Counted from the first letter of the stretch, positions 32,857 to 41,644 are shown. The stretch is 45,057 nt of DNA from RGUW01 sp040399325 (GCA_040399325.1 JBBASJ010000013.1:1-45057), one strand, 5' to 3'. The notes: a model not told the origin generated them from the sequence alone. Numbers and translations: made by a program.

Positions 32857-33632
32857 CGGCGTTCGTGCTGCAGGTCGGTGCGCCGCCGCCGGGCCTGACG
32901 CAGCATCTGCCGCCCGTCGTGCAGATAGGAATCGACGTAACCCATGGTGTAGCGCTCCAGCTCGACCAGGGCGTCCTTGACCAGGCTCAGGCAGTGGTAC
33001 AGCGACAGGCCGAAGGCCTGGGCCTGCACCGGACACGCCACGGCCTGAAACAGGGTCTCGACCTTCTGCAGGCGCCCCTGGCACTGCTCGAGGAACCCGC
33101 AGAATGCCTCCATCAGGGCATCGTCGTAGGGGTCGGCCGCCAGAGCCCGGATCTGGGCTTCAAACGGATTGATCACCTGCCCCAGAAGTCGGTCGATCGG
33201 GCCATAGACCTGCTGCAACCAATGCTCCAGCTCGGCCTCGCCGGCGGCTGCCGCCGGGGCCCGGCGACGTGCGGCTGCAGAAGCGCCGGTTGCNNNNNNN
33301 NNNNNNNNNNNNNNNNNNNNNNNNNNNNNNNNNNNNNNNNNNNNNNNNNNNNNNNNNNNNNNNNNNNNNNNNNNNNNNNNNNNNNNNNNNNNNGCGCCGG
33401 TTGCGGCAGGGCTGCCGTGGCGCTGGTCATGGGCGCGGCGCCGCTCACCATCACCCAGCACCTCCCAGGCGGCGTTGAGGGCCAGCATCGCGGCGGCCTC
33501 GCCGCCGGCATCGGGGTGGTGCTGTTTGACCAGAGCCCTGTAGGCGGCCTTGATCTCGGCCGCACTGGCGCTCGGGCTCACCCCCAGCACCGCATAGGGG
33601 TCGCGGGCAGCGGCAGGCAGGCGCTGAGACAC
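32841..33632 (-). CDS. J-domain protein, interrupted by assembly gap
   Basis: The N-terminus from a GTG at 33632 reads VSQRLPAAARDPYAVLGVSPSASAAEIKAAYRALV, followed by the J-domain HPD (QHHPDAGG) and an AAWEVLGDGERR helix. A linker then meets the 100-N gap. The C-terminal part is helical (ELEHWLQQVYGPIDRLLGQVINPFEAQIRAL and more) and matches a cyanobacterial J-domain family. Both flanks of the gap stay in one frame, and an identical 11-bp flank on each side suggests little or nothing is missing. It would recruit DnaK. The long frame beyond 33632 is not coding. Confidence 0.8.
   Translation of the reverse strand: MSQRLPAAARDPYAVLGVSPSASAAEIKAAYRALVKQHHPDAGGEAAAMLALNAAWEVLGDGERRRAHDQRHGSPAATGXXXXXXXXXXXXXXXXXXXXXXXXXXXXXXXXXXATGASAAARRRAPAAAAGEAELEHWLQQVYGPIDRLLGQVINPFEAQIRALAADPYDDALMEAFCGFLEQCQGRLQKVETLFQAVACPVQAQAFGLSLYHCLSLVKDALVELERYTMGYVDSYLHDGRQMLRQARRRRTDLQHERRQLLG
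33294..33393. other. Assembly gap (100 N)
   Basis: One hundred Ns. The 11 bases before the gap (33283-33293, GCGCCGGTTGC) are identical to the 11 bases after it (33394-33404). Confidence 0.98.
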
Positions 33633-33682
33633 CGTCGAGCGGCACGGCGAACAATCCCTCCCATCCTCTCCTGCAGGGCATG

Positions 33683-33710
33683 AAAAAACCCGGCTGGAAG
33701 ACCAGCCGGG
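33683..33710 (-). terminator. Intrinsic terminator of the porin gene
   Basis: On the minus strand a perfect 9-bp stem (CCCGGCTGG / CCAGCCGGG, plus-strand 33689-33697 and 33702-33710, 4-nt loop) is followed directly by six U (A-run 33683-33688). It lies about 90 bp after the porin stop. The stretch between (33718-33753) is purine-rich on the plus strand and has no gene. Confidence 0.88.
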
Positions 33711-33802
33711 CACCGTGAGGAGAGGAAAAAAGAGAGGAGGAGGAGGAGGAAAACCAGTGGTGGGATCCGGCCTGAAGACCGGATCCCGCGCTCTGATCGA
33801 GA

Positions 33803-35428
33803 TCAGAACCTGAAGGTGGTCTTCAGCAGGGCGCCGAAGGCGTTGAGGCTGTTGGGCTGGTAAGCCTGGCCACCGGCCTGGCTCAGGTAGAAGATCGCAG
33901 GGGTGACCGAAATGTTGTCGGTGACCTGGAACTTGTACCACCACTCCCAGGCGAAGTTGCCGTCGTTGGGGGTGCCGCCGAGCTGACCCACACCGGCTGC
34001 GTTGGAAGCCGTGATGAAGGGGGCCTGGCCGAGGGCCATACCGGCGCTGTTGCCCTTGACGAACACGTCAGCCCACTGCAGACCGATGTACCACGACTGG
34101 GCGGTGGTGTTGATGCCGCTCACGCCGTTCTGGGAACCGGTGTAACCGGTGATGCCCCAGCCGGTGCTGATCGAGGGGAACCAGCTGGCGGTGGTGGGCG
34201 ACCAGTAGGCGCTCAGCGCGATGCTGTTGGCGCTCAGGCCGGCCTGATTGGCGATGATGAACTGCTGCAGACCGCCAGCACCCAGGTAGTTGAAGGCACC
34301 AGCCTGGATGTTGGAGTAAGCAACCGCTGCACCCCAGTTGGAGGCGGCGTAGCCCAGCTGGGTGGTGAAGGTGCCACCGCTGGAGCCGTTCAGGATGCCG
34401 CCGCTGCCAGTAGCGGTGAAGTTGGAACCACCGGTGTTGGGGTTGCCGTTCTGACCGTTGGCAGCGGTGTAGTTCAGGCTGAAGTTGACACCCGAGGGGT
34501 CCTTCCAGAACAGACCGGCACCGGCACCCAGGTTCAGGTTGTAGGTCTGGGGCGAACCGGCATAGGTGAACACGTCGAGGACGGTGTCAGCCGGGTAAGC
34601 ACTGGGCCACATGGCCAGCATGTCGTCCTGACGGACGCGGGCACCGAAGGTGGCCGTCCAGTTGTTGCCGATCGGGAACTGGTAGAACAGACGGTTGATA
34701 CCGACCGAGTTCAGGTTGCCGGGGGTGGCGGTGTCATCGAAGAAGGTCTCCATGCCGGTGAGGCTGGTGGGACCGACGCCGAAGAAGGGCGAGTTATCGG
34801 CGTTGGCGGCCCGCAGGGTGGTGCGCAGCAGGTCCTTGCCGGTGAAGCTGGTGTCGAAGTTCAGGCGAACGTCGTAGTTGAACGACACAGCGTTCAACAG
34901 GGTGGCACCCGTCGTGGTGGTGTTGGTGGCGGTGTTGACACCGTTGCCGCTGTAGGTCACGCCGCCGAGCACCATGGTGGCGATGCCCTTGAGCTTGGTG
35001 GTGGTGGAGAACTGCTGAGCCTCCAGCACGCCCACCTTGGCCTCGAGACCGTCAACACGGCCCTTGAGGATGGCGAGCTCCTTCTCGAACTCGGCCATGA
35101 GCTTCTTGAGCTCGTCGGTCACTTCAGAGACGCGATCGAGGCAGGCGTTCAGCAGCGCAGCCGCTTCAAAGCGGGTCATGGCGCGGGCGCCCTTGTAGGT
35201 GCCACCGGGATAGCCGGCGACGCAGCCGTAGCGCTCGATCAGGTTGCTGAGAGCCTGGTAAGCCCAGTCGGTGGGCTTGACGTCAGAAAACTGGGAGATG
35301 CTGGTGACCTGCTCTTCGGTGGCGTACTTGTTGACGCCATCGAGGTTGAGCTCAGCGGCGCTGGCGACCATGGGGGTCAGCAGTCCGAGAGCCGCAGGAG
35401 CAACCAGAAGTTGCTTGAAGAGTTTCAT
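33803..35428 (-). CDS. SLH-domain OprB-type porin (Som family)
   Basis: This is a major outer-membrane channel of cyanobacteria. The 541-aa precursor has a signal peptide (MKLFKQLLVAPAALGLLTPMVASA). An SLH domain at about residues 45-105 (FSDVKPTDWAYQALSNLIERYG, then GYPGGTYKGARAMTRFEAAALLN) tethers it to peptidoglycan. A coiled coil (about 105-140, ELKKLMAEFEKELAILKGRV) and a beta-barrel of about 390 residues with a terminal Phe (LKTTFRF) follow. Members are annotated as iron-uptake or carbohydrate porins; selectivity is unknown. Codon use and abundance signals (strong RBS, terminator) suggest high expression. Confidence 0.93.
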   Translation of the reverse strand: MKLFKQLLVAPAALGLLTPMVASAAELNLDGVNKYATEEQVTSISQFSDVKPTDWAYQALSNLIERYGCVAGYPGGTYKGARAMTRFEAAALLNACLDRVSEVTDELKKLMAEFEKELAILKGRVDGLEAKVGVLEAQQFSTTTKLKGIATMVLGGVTYSGNGVNTATNTTTTGATLLNAVSFNYDVRLNFDTSFTGKDLLRTTLRAANADNSPFFGVGPTSLTGMETFFDDTATPGNLNSVGINRLFYQFPIGNNWTATFGARVRQDDMLAMWPSAYPADTVLDVFTYAGSPQTYNLNLGAGAGLFWKDPSGVNFSLNYTAANGQNGNPNTGGSNFTATGSGGILNGSSGGTFTTQLGYAASNWGAAVAYSNIQAGAFNYLGAGGLQQFIIANQAGLSANSIALSAYWSPTTASWFPSISTGWGITGYTGSQNGVSGINTTAQSWYIGLQWADVFVKGNSAGMALGQAPFITASNAAGVGQLGGTPNDGNFAWEWWYKFQVTDNISVTPAIFYLSQAGGQAYQPNSLNAFGALLKTTFRF

Positions 35429-35431
35429 GGG

Positions 35432-35440
35432 TCCTCACAC
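35432..35440 (-). promoter_or_regulatory. Predicted Yfr1 sRNA target at the porin RBS
   Basis: The mRNA reads GUGUGAGGA, 3 nt before the AUG. It contains the GAGGA Shine-Dalgarno and is an uninterrupted 9-nt complement of the ultraconserved Yfr1 segment ACUCCUCACAC (9 of 11 positions). Yfr1 is known to bind porin mRNAs at the start region in Prochlorococcus. Confidence 0.65.
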
Positions 35441-35448
35441 AGAGAGAT

Positions 35449-35461
35449 GGCGCAATGCGCC
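35449..35461 (-). promoter_or_regulatory. Palindrome in the porin leader
   Basis: GGCGCA-A-TGCGCC, a 6-bp inverted repeat around one base, about 20 nt upstream of the porin start codon and next to the predicted Yfr1 site. It is short and could be a small hairpin or an operator. No clear -10/-35 pair was identified in the 104-bp spacer to the divergent GT39 gene. Confidence 0.35.
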
Positions 35462-35532
35462 GACTGGACTTTCGGGTGATGTGACCGAGAACACAAGTTG
35501 AGCTGTGCCAGAAGCGACAATGTCCCCTCCCG

Positions 35533-37047
35533 GTGCAGCCCGATGGTGGTGAGTCGTTGACACGCTCAAGAGCTGTGCCGGCCCGAGCTGTGCCCACAAG
35601 AGCGCTGGCCTGGGCCGTGCTGCTGGCCCTGCCGCTGGTCGTGAGCCTGGCTCCCCGCAGCCTGATGGCCCACGATGAGGGCTTCTATGCCCTGCAGGCC
35701 CGCTGGATCATTGAGAGCGGCGACTGGCTCACCCCCCCGAACTGGGGGCAACCCTTTTATGACCGCACGATCGGGGTGCAGTGGCTGATCGCCGCTGCCA
35801 TTCGCCTGTTTGGCCTCAACCCGGTGGCTGTGCATCTGCCCAGCTGGCTGGCCGCCGCAGCCAGCGCGGCGCTGGCCTGGCGGCTCAGCCGGCAGTGGCT
35901 GGTGCCAGCCGTTCTGGTGCTGACGCCCCTGTGGTTCAGCTATGCCCACCTGGCCACCCAGGACATGCCCCTGCTGGCGCTGGAGCTGCTGGGCCTGTGG
36001 GGGCTGTGGACCCGGCGGCCCTGGGCGGCAGCCGTGTGGCTGGGGCCGGCCTTTCTGATCAAGGGCTTCATGGTGGCGCTGCCGCTTGTGGCGATGCTGC
36101 CGTTGCTGCTGCTCGAGCGGCGAGCGCTGCTGCGGCAACCGGGCTTCTGGGCGGCCCTGGCGCTGGGCTGGCTGCCGGCGGTGCTGTGGCTGGGCTTGAG
36201 CGTCGCTGAGCACGGCCTGGCCACCGTCAGCCTGCTGTGGGGAAAACTGCTGTGGCTCTCGGGCACCACGGTCTTTGCCCAAGGGCCCCTCTATTACCTG
36301 TGGAACCTGCCGGCCAACACGGCGCCCTGGGGCCTGCTCGCCCCCGCCGGGGCGGTGCTGCTGCTGCAGCGCTGGCGGCGGGGCGAGCTCACCCGCGAGG
36401 CGCTGCTGCTGTGGCTGGGCTACCCGCTGCTGCTGTTGCTGCTGCTGAGCTGCTTCAAGACGAAGACGCCCTACTACGGCCTGCAGCTCACCCCGTTTGT
36501 GGCCCATGCCGCAGCCCAGGCCCTCGACGGGCTGAGCCAGCTGCGCGGCGGCCCCTGGCGGTGGTGGCGGCTGCCGCCGCTGCTGCTGGGGGCGGCCCTG
36601 CTGGTAGCGGGGGTTGCGGCACCCCTGCCGGCCACGGGAGGCCTGCCGGCAGTCTGGCTGCGGGCGGCGGCCCTGCTGCTGGGAGCCTGCTGGCTGGCCA
36701 GCGGCTGGCAACCCCCGGGACAGCGCCGCTTGGTGCTGTGGCTGCTTGGACCCTACGGAGCCCTGGTGTGCCTGCTGCAGGGGGGCGTGTTCATCGACCA
36801 CAGCCCCCAGGTGCGTCAACAGCTGAGCGACCCCGTTGTGGCGAGCGCCCTGGCGCGGGGGCCCGTGCACTTTCTGGCGACAGGCGCGGCCGACGACGAC
36901 GCGCAGAAACAGCAGATCCTGCTGGCCCTGGGAGCGCCCCAGCTGGGGGCGCTGCACACGGCCCCCGAGACCGTGCCGCCCGGGGTGGCAGTGTGGCAAC
37001 TCCAGGGCAGCAGCTGGCAGCTGCACAAGGCATGGTCAACCCCCTGA
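35533..37047 (+). CDS. GT39-family membrane glycosyltransferase 1
   Basis: This is a 504-aa ArnT/PMT-like polyprenyl-phosphate-dependent transferase. The catalytic acidic pair sits in LMAHDEGFYALQARWI near residues 45-60, in the first extracytoplasmic loop, followed by WLTPPNWGQPFYDRT. About 11 helices follow and a short soluble tail ends the protein. It would transfer a sugar from a lipid carrier to a glycan, lipid or protein on the outer face. Starts GTG 35533 or TTG 35557 are both open. The end overlaps the next gene by 16 bp, so this begins the glycan operon. Confidence 0.82.
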   Translation: MQPDGGESLTRSRAVPARAVPTRALAWAVLLALPLVVSLAPRSLMAHDEGFYALQARWIIESGDWLTPPNWGQPFYDRTIGVQWLIAAAIRLFGLNPVAVHLPSWLAAAASAALAWRLSRQWLVPAVLVLTPLWFSYAHLATQDMPLLALELLGLWGLWTRRPWAAAVWLGPAFLIKGFMVALPLVAMLPLLLLERRALLRQPGFWAALALGWLPAVLWLGLSVAEHGLATVSLLWGKLLWLSGTTVFAQGPLYYLWNLPANTAPWGLLAPAGAVLLLQRWRRGELTREALLLWLGYPLLLLLLLSCFKTKTPYYGLQLTPFVAHAAAQALDGLSQLRGGPWRWWRLPPLLLGAALLVAGVAAPLPATGGLPAVWLRAAALLLGACWLASGWQPPGQRRLVLWLLGPYGALVCLLQGGVFIDHSPQVRQQLSDPVVASALARGPVHFLATGAADDDAQKQQILLALGAPQLGALHTAPETVPPGVAVWQLQGSSWQLHKAWSTP

Positions 37048-38429
37048 GCCTGGAGCGCTTCCAGCAGCGCAACAGCACCTATTACACCGATCTGCGCCGG
37101 CTGCACCGGCAGCTGGTGGCACCGGGCCTGCGGGTGCTGCAGATCGGCTGCGGCCTGGGCGATCTGCTGGCCGACCTGGAGCCGGGCTGCGGCGTGGGCA
37201 TGGAGGCCGATCCCCGGCTGGCCGCCGCGGCCCAGGCACGCCACAACCGACTGCGCATCGTGTGTGGCGCCCCCGAAGACATCAGCCCGGCGCTGCTGGG
37301 GGAGCGCGAGCCGTTCGATGTGATCGTGCTCAGCAACAGCCTCAACACCCTGGCCGACGTGCAGGCGGTGCTCGAGCGACTGGCGGCCTGTTGCCACAGC
37401 CGCACCCGGCTGGTGATCAGCTTTCACAACTGGCTCTGGCAGCCGCTGCTCAAGGCCGCCGAAACCCTGGGTCAGCGCCGCCCCCAGCCCCCTGAAAGCT
37501 GGCTGACCCCCGGCGATGTGACCAACCTGCTCGATCTGGCCGGCTGGGAGGTGCTCAAGAGCGGCCAACGCTGCCTGCTGCCGCGTCGCATCCCCCTGCT
37601 GACGCCCCTGGCCAACCGCTGGCTCAGCCAGCTGCCCCTGCTCGAGCGGCTGGGCCTGACCCACTGGCTGGTGGCGAGGCCCCAGACCCTGGCCAAGCCG
37701 GCCCTGCCCAGCGTGAGCGTGGTGATTCCGGCGCGCAACGAGGCGGGCAACATCGCCGCAGCCCTTGCACGGCTGCCCGTGCTGGGCCGCAGCACCGAGG
37801 TGCTGTTTGTCGAGGGTCACTCGAGCGATGACACCTGGGAGACCATCCAGCGGGTGTGCGCCGACTACCGGGGTCCACTGACACTCCGAGCCCTGCGCCA
37901 GAGCGGCCGGGGCAAGGCCGATGCGGTCTGGTTGGGGTTTGAGCAGGCCAGTGGCGAGGTGCTGGTGATTCTCGATGCCGACCTGACCGTGCGGCCCGAG
38001 GACCTGCCGCGCTTCATCGCCGCCCTGGCCGAAGGGCGCGGCGAATTTGTCAACGGTTGCCGTCTGGTCTACCCGCGCAGCCGCGCTGCGATGCCGCCGC
38101 TGAACACGGCTGCCAACCGCTTCTTTGCCGCCGTCTTCGCCTGGCTGCTGCGCCAGCGCATCAAGGACACCCTCTGCGGCACCAAGGTGATCTGGAAGGC
38201 CGACTACGAGCGCCTCAAGGCAGGCCGGGCCTTCTTTGGCGACTTTGACCCCTTCGGCGACTTCGACCTGCTGTTCGGCGCCAGCAAGCTCAACCTCAAG
38301 ATCGTGGAGGTGCCGGTGCGTTACCAGGAGCGCAGCTACGGCAGCTCCAACATCGCCCATCTCAAGGAGGGGCTGATCCTGGCGCGCCTCTGCCTGGTGG
38401 CCGCCACCAAGCTGCGCTTCACGCCTTGA
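37032..38429 (+). CDS. Methyltransferase-GT2 fusion
   Basis: This 465-aa protein has two enzyme domains. Residues about 20-200 are a class I SAM methyltransferase (VLQIGCGLGDLL at 35-46, VIVLSNSLNTLADVQAVLERL). Residues about 225-465 are a GT2 (SVSVVIPARNEAGNIAAAL, EGHSSDDTW, VILDADLTV and a later DTLCGTKVIWKADY) of the dolichol-phosphate-sugar-synthase-like type. The GT2 half may charge polyprenyl phosphate with sugar for the neighbouring GT39 enzymes; the methyltransferase may modify the same sugar. ATG at 37032; the TGA overlaps the TTG of the next gene. Confidence 0.83.
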   Translation: MVNPLSLERFQQRNSTYYTDLRRLHRQLVAPGLRVLQIGCGLGDLLADLEPGCGVGMEADPRLAAAAQARHNRLRIVCGAPEDISPALLGEREPFDVIVLSNSLNTLADVQAVLERLAACCHSRTRLVISFHNWLWQPLLKAAETLGQRRPQPPESWLTPGDVTNLLDLAGWEVLKSGQRCLLPRRIPLLTPLANRWLSQLPLLERLGLTHWLVARPQTLAKPALPSVSVVIPARNEAGNIAAALARLPVLGRSTEVLFVEGHSSDDTWETIQRVCADYRGPLTLRALRQSGRGKADAVWLGFEQASGEVLVILDADLTVRPEDLPRFIAALAEGRGEFVNGCRLVYPRSRAAMPPLNTAANRFFAAVFAWLLRQRIKDTLCGTKVIWKADYERLKAGRAFFGDFDPFGDFDLLFGASKLNLKIVEVPVRYQERSYGSSNIAHLKEGLILARLCLVAATKLRFTP

Positions 38430-39379
38430 CGATCCTGGTGCTGCTGGCCACGGCCCTGCTGGTCTACGGCCTGCTGGGTCTGGCGGTGGGCTGGGCTGCG
38501 GTGAGCCAGGAGCTGGCCGCCGTGGGAGCGCCGCTGTGGCTGCTGGCGCTGCTGGTGGTGACCGCTGGCTACGGACTGTTGTTTGTGCGCTGGCAACTGC
38601 TGCTGCGCAGCCTGGGCCATCCGCTCGCGGCCCGGGCCAGTGGCGCCATCTTTCTGGCTGGGTTGGGGCTGATCGCCGCCCCGGCCCGCAGCGGCGAAGC
38701 CCTGCGCGGCCTGTGGCTGCAGCGGAGGCACCAGATTCCGCTGCGCATCGGCGTGGCCGCCACCGCCGCCGAGCGGCTGCTCGATCTGACGAGCGCCCTG
38801 CTGCTGCTGGCCTGGGGTCTGGGGCTGGCCCGGCAACGCGCCGCCCTGGCGCTGGTGCTGCTGGCCCTGGGGACGCTGGCCTGGCTGTTCAGCCATCCGG
38901 CGGCCCTGCGCCGCCTCGAGCGGGCCATCGGCCTGCTGCCCCTGGGGCGCCGCTGGCACGGACTGCAACGTGTGCTGCGCGAGGGCGTTCAGGCCCTGGC
39001 CACGTTGCGGACCCTGCTGCTGCGGCCAGCCCCCCTGGCCTGGGGACTGCTGCTGACCACGGCGGTATGGCTGCTTGAAAGCAGTCTGGTGCTGCACCTG
39101 TTGCGCCAGCTGGGAACGGCCGTGAGCCTCGAGCAGGCGACCGTGCTGCGCACGGCCACCAGCCTGGGGGGGGTGCTGTCGCTGCTGCCGGCCGGACTGG
39201 GCACCAGTGAACTCACCAGCGTGGGGCTGGCGGTGCTCTACGGGGCCGACCAAAGCTCGGCCCTGGCGCTGACCGTGGTGCTGCGGCTGGCCACCCTGCT
39301 GCTGCCGAGCCTGGTGGGGGCCATCAGCCTTTGGCGCCAACAGGATCTACAGCAATTGCGCCGAAAACCAGCTCCATAA
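38426..39379 (+). CDS. YbhN/LPG-synthase-TM-like membrane protein
   Basis: This 317-aa integral membrane protein has about eight helices of the UPF0104/lysylphosphatidylglycerol-synthase transmembrane (flippase-like) family. GLIAAPARSGEALRGLWLQRRHQIPLRIGVAATAAERLLDL near residues 76-116 and GVLSLLPAGLGTSELTSVG near residue 248 are characteristic. These proteins often sit beside glycosyltransferases, and flipping or retaining a lipid-linked substrate is the usual suggestion. TTG start within TTGA overlapping the previous stop. Confidence 0.82.
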   Translation: MTILVLLATALLVYGLLGLAVGWAAVSQELAAVGAPLWLLALLVVTAGYGLLFVRWQLLLRSLGHPLAARASGAIFLAGLGLIAAPARSGEALRGLWLQRRHQIPLRIGVAATAAERLLDLTSALLLLAWGLGLARQRAALALVLLALGTLAWLFSHPAALRRLERAIGLLPLGRRWHGLQRVLREGVQALATLRTLLLRPAPLAWGLLLTTAVWLLESSLVLHLLRQLGTAVSLEQATVLRTATSLGGVLSLLPAGLGTSELTSVGLAVLYGADQSSALALTVVLRLATLLLPSLVGAISLWRQQDLQQLRRKPAP

Positions 39380-39389
39380 AGTAAGGCCC

Positions 39390-41243
39390 ATGAAGATTCT
39401 TGGGATTTCCGCTTACTACCACGACAGCGCAGCTGCCCTTGTGGTCGATGGCGAGGTCAAAGCCGCTGCCCAGGAGGAGCGGTTCAGCCGCAGGAAGCAC
39501 GACTGCCGATTCCCGGCCAACGCGGTCCAGTACTGCCTGTCCAGCCAGGGACTGCAGCTGGGGGACCTCGATGCAGTCGTCTACTACGAGAAGCCCCTGT
39601 TGACCTTTGAGCGCCTGCTGGAGACGTACCTGGGAGCCGCGCCCCGAGGTGGCCGGTCGTTTGTGGCGGCCATGCAGGTGTGGGTGAAGGAGAAGCTGTT
39701 TCTCAAACACCAGCTGAAGACGGAGCTCAAGGCCATCGCCTCCGCGCCCGACAAACCCGGAGACGGCCAGGATCTGCCGGAGCTGCTGTTCAGCGAACAC
39801 CACCTCTCCCACGCCGGGGCCGCGTTTTACCCGAGCCCGTTTTCAACAGCAGTGGTGCTGTGCATGGACGGTGTCGGTGAATGGGCCACCACCAGCGCCT
39901 GGCTGGGCGAGGGCAGCACCCTCAAGCCCCTGTGGGAAATCAATTTCCCCCACTCCCTGGGGCTGCTCTATTCGGCCTTCACCGCTTACTGCGGCTTCAA
40001 GGTCAATTCAGGCGAATACAAATTGATGGGGCTCGCTCCCTACGGCGAACCCAAGTACAGCGACCTGATCAGGCAACATCTGGTCGACATCAAGGATGAC
40101 GGCACCTTCCGCCTCGATCTGAGGTACTTCAAGTACCACCGCGGCTTCCGCATGACATCGCGGCGCTTTCACAAACTGTTCGGCCGGCCGCCGCGCCAGG
40201 GCGAAACCGAACTGAGCCAGTTCCACATGGACCTGGCCGCCTCGATTCAAGCGGTCACCGAAGAGATCGTGCTCAAACTGGCCCGCAGCCTGCAGGCCGA
40301 GACGGGCGCCGAGCACCTCTGCCTGGCGGGTGGCGTCGCGCTCAACTGCGTCGCCAACGGCAAACTGCTGCGTGCGGGGATCTTCAAGGACATCTGGATC
40401 CAGCCCGCCAGCGGCGATGCAGGCTCAGCCCTCGGCGCCGCCCTGGTGGCCTGGCATCAGCACTACGGCCAACCCCGGAGGCCCAGCGCCGATGACGCCA
40501 TGAAGGGCACCTACCTGGGTCCGCGCTTTGACAACAGCGAGATCCAGGCCTACCTCAACCGGATTCAGGCTCCCTACCAGAGCCTTGCGGATGGCCCGCT
40601 GTTTGAACGGCTGGCGGAACTGCTCGATGAAGGCAAGGTGATCGGTTGGTTCAACGGAGCGATGGAATTCGGTCCCCGCGCCCTGGGGGGGCGCTCGATC
40701 ATCGGCGATCCGCGCAACCGCACCATGCAGAGCGTGATGAACCTGAAGATCAAATACCGCGAAAGCTTTCGGCCCTTTGCTCCCTCGGTTCTCGAGGAGG
40801 CCGTGCGCGAGCAGTTTGATCTCCAGACCAAAAGCCCCTACATGCTGCTGGTCGCTCCGGTCAAACACGAGCTGCGACAGGCCATGAGCTCCGAACAGGA
40901 GCAGCTGTTCGGCATCGCCAGGCTCAATCTGCCCCGCTCCACCATTCCGGCGGTCACCCATGTGGACTACTCAGCCAGGGTGCAGACCGTGAGCGAGACC
41001 ACCAACCCTCGCTACGCCAACCTGATCCGCGCCTTCAGACAACGCACGGGCTGCCCCTCGGTCGTGAACACCTCCTTCAACGTGCGCGGTGAGCCAATCG
41101 TCTGCACGCCCCAGGACGCCTACCGCTGTTTCATGCGCACGGAAATGGACGTGCTGGTGCTGGAGAACCAGCTCCTGCTGAAGGAGCGGCAACCCAGCGA
41201 AGAACGAGACGAGCGCTGGATGCAGGAGTTCGAACTGGATTGA
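39390..41243 (+). CDS. NodU/CmcH carbamoyltransferase (SxtI-like)
   Basis: This 617-aa enzyme transfers a carbamoyl group from carbamoyl phosphate, via carbamoyl-AMP, to a hydroxyl of its acceptor. Visible features: YYHDSAAALV at 9-18, EERFSRRKHD, the metal-binding HHLSHA (H137, H138, H141), MDGVGEWATTS, LAGGVALNCVANGKL, EFGPRALGGRSIIGDPRNR near 425-443 and NTSFNVRGEPIVCTPQDA near 559. NodU carbamoylates Nod factor; SxtI belongs to the same family. Length is typical. It is 10 bp after the flippase-like gene, and its stop shares a base with the SxtJ-like start. Confidence 0.93.
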   Translation: MKILGISAYYHDSAAALVVDGEVKAAAQEERFSRRKHDCRFPANAVQYCLSSQGLQLGDLDAVVYYEKPLLTFERLLETYLGAAPRGGRSFVAAMQVWVKEKLFLKHQLKTELKAIASAPDKPGDGQDLPELLFSEHHLSHAGAAFYPSPFSTAVVLCMDGVGEWATTSAWLGEGSTLKPLWEINFPHSLGLLYSAFTAYCGFKVNSGEYKLMGLAPYGEPKYSDLIRQHLVDIKDDGTFRLDLRYFKYHRGFRMTSRRFHKLFGRPPRQGETELSQFHMDLAASIQAVTEEIVLKLARSLQAETGAEHLCLAGGVALNCVANGKLLRAGIFKDIWIQPASGDAGSALGAALVAWHQHYGQPRRPSADDAMKGTYLGPRFDNSEIQAYLNRIQAPYQSLADGPLFERLAELLDEGKVIGWFNGAMEFGPRALGGRSIIGDPRNRTMQSVMNLKIKYRESFRPFAPSVLEEAVREQFDLQTKSPYMLLVAPVKHELRQAMSSEQEQLFGIARLNLPRSTIPAVTHVDYSARVQTVSETTNPRYANLIRAFRQRTGCPSVVNTSFNVRGEPIVCTPQDAYRCFMRTEMDVLVLENQLLLKERQPSEERDERWMQEFELD

Positions 41244-41644
41244 TGACCAACCCCACCCAACCCAGCCGCAGACAGCTGCGCGAGTTTGGCCTGCTGATCG
41301 GGCTTGTGTTTCCCCTCTTGCTGGGCTGGCTGCTACCGGCCCTGCATGGCCACCCCTTTCGCGTCTGGACGCTGTGGATCGGGATCCCGGCCCTGGTGCT
41401 GAGTCTGACGGCACCACGAATTCTGGCGAGGCCCTACCGGGGCTGGATGGCCCTGGGCCACGCCCTGGGCTGGGTCAACAGCCACATCATTTTGGGCGCT
41501 GTCTTTGTGCTGGTGCTGCAGCCCATTGCTGTTGTGATGCGTCTGAGCGGCCATGACCCCCTGCGGCGACAGTCCGCTTCGAACGCAGCCAGCTATCGGG
41601 AACAGCGCAAATCCGACGCGATCAATCTGAAGCGGATTTTCTGA
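41243..41644 (+). CDS. SxtJ-like membrane protein
   Basis: This 133-aa protein has an N-terminal polar segment (NPTQPSRRQLREFGLLIG), two clear membrane helices (FGLLIGLVFPLLLGWLLPAL and LWIGIPALVLSLTA), and a third (IILGAVFVLVLQPIAVVM). An Arg/Ser-rich tail ends NLKRIF. It matches the SxtJ family named from the saxitoxin cluster; function is unknown. ATG at 41243 shares its A with the TGA of the carbamoyltransferase gene (TGATG). It is followed by a 283-bp gap before the SxtK-like gene. Confidence 0.8.
   Translation: MTNPTQPSRRQLREFGLLIGLVFPLLLGWLLPALHGHPFRVWTLWIGIPALVLSLTAPRILARPYRGWMALGHALGWVNSHIILGAVFVLVLQPIAVVMRLSGHDPLRRQSASNAASYREQRKSDAINLKRIF

Noticed and set aside
33718..33753. Purine-rich GGAGGAGGAGG tract as a ribosome-binding site for a small gene
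   Set aside because: No start codon with a credible frame follows on the plus strand; on the minus strand it is between the porin stop and its terminator.
36237..37031. Open frame upstream of the methyltransferase-GT2 fusion
   Set aside because: It overlaps the GT39 gene, is Ala/Gly/Pro-rich and shows no domain; the methyltransferase begins at 37032.
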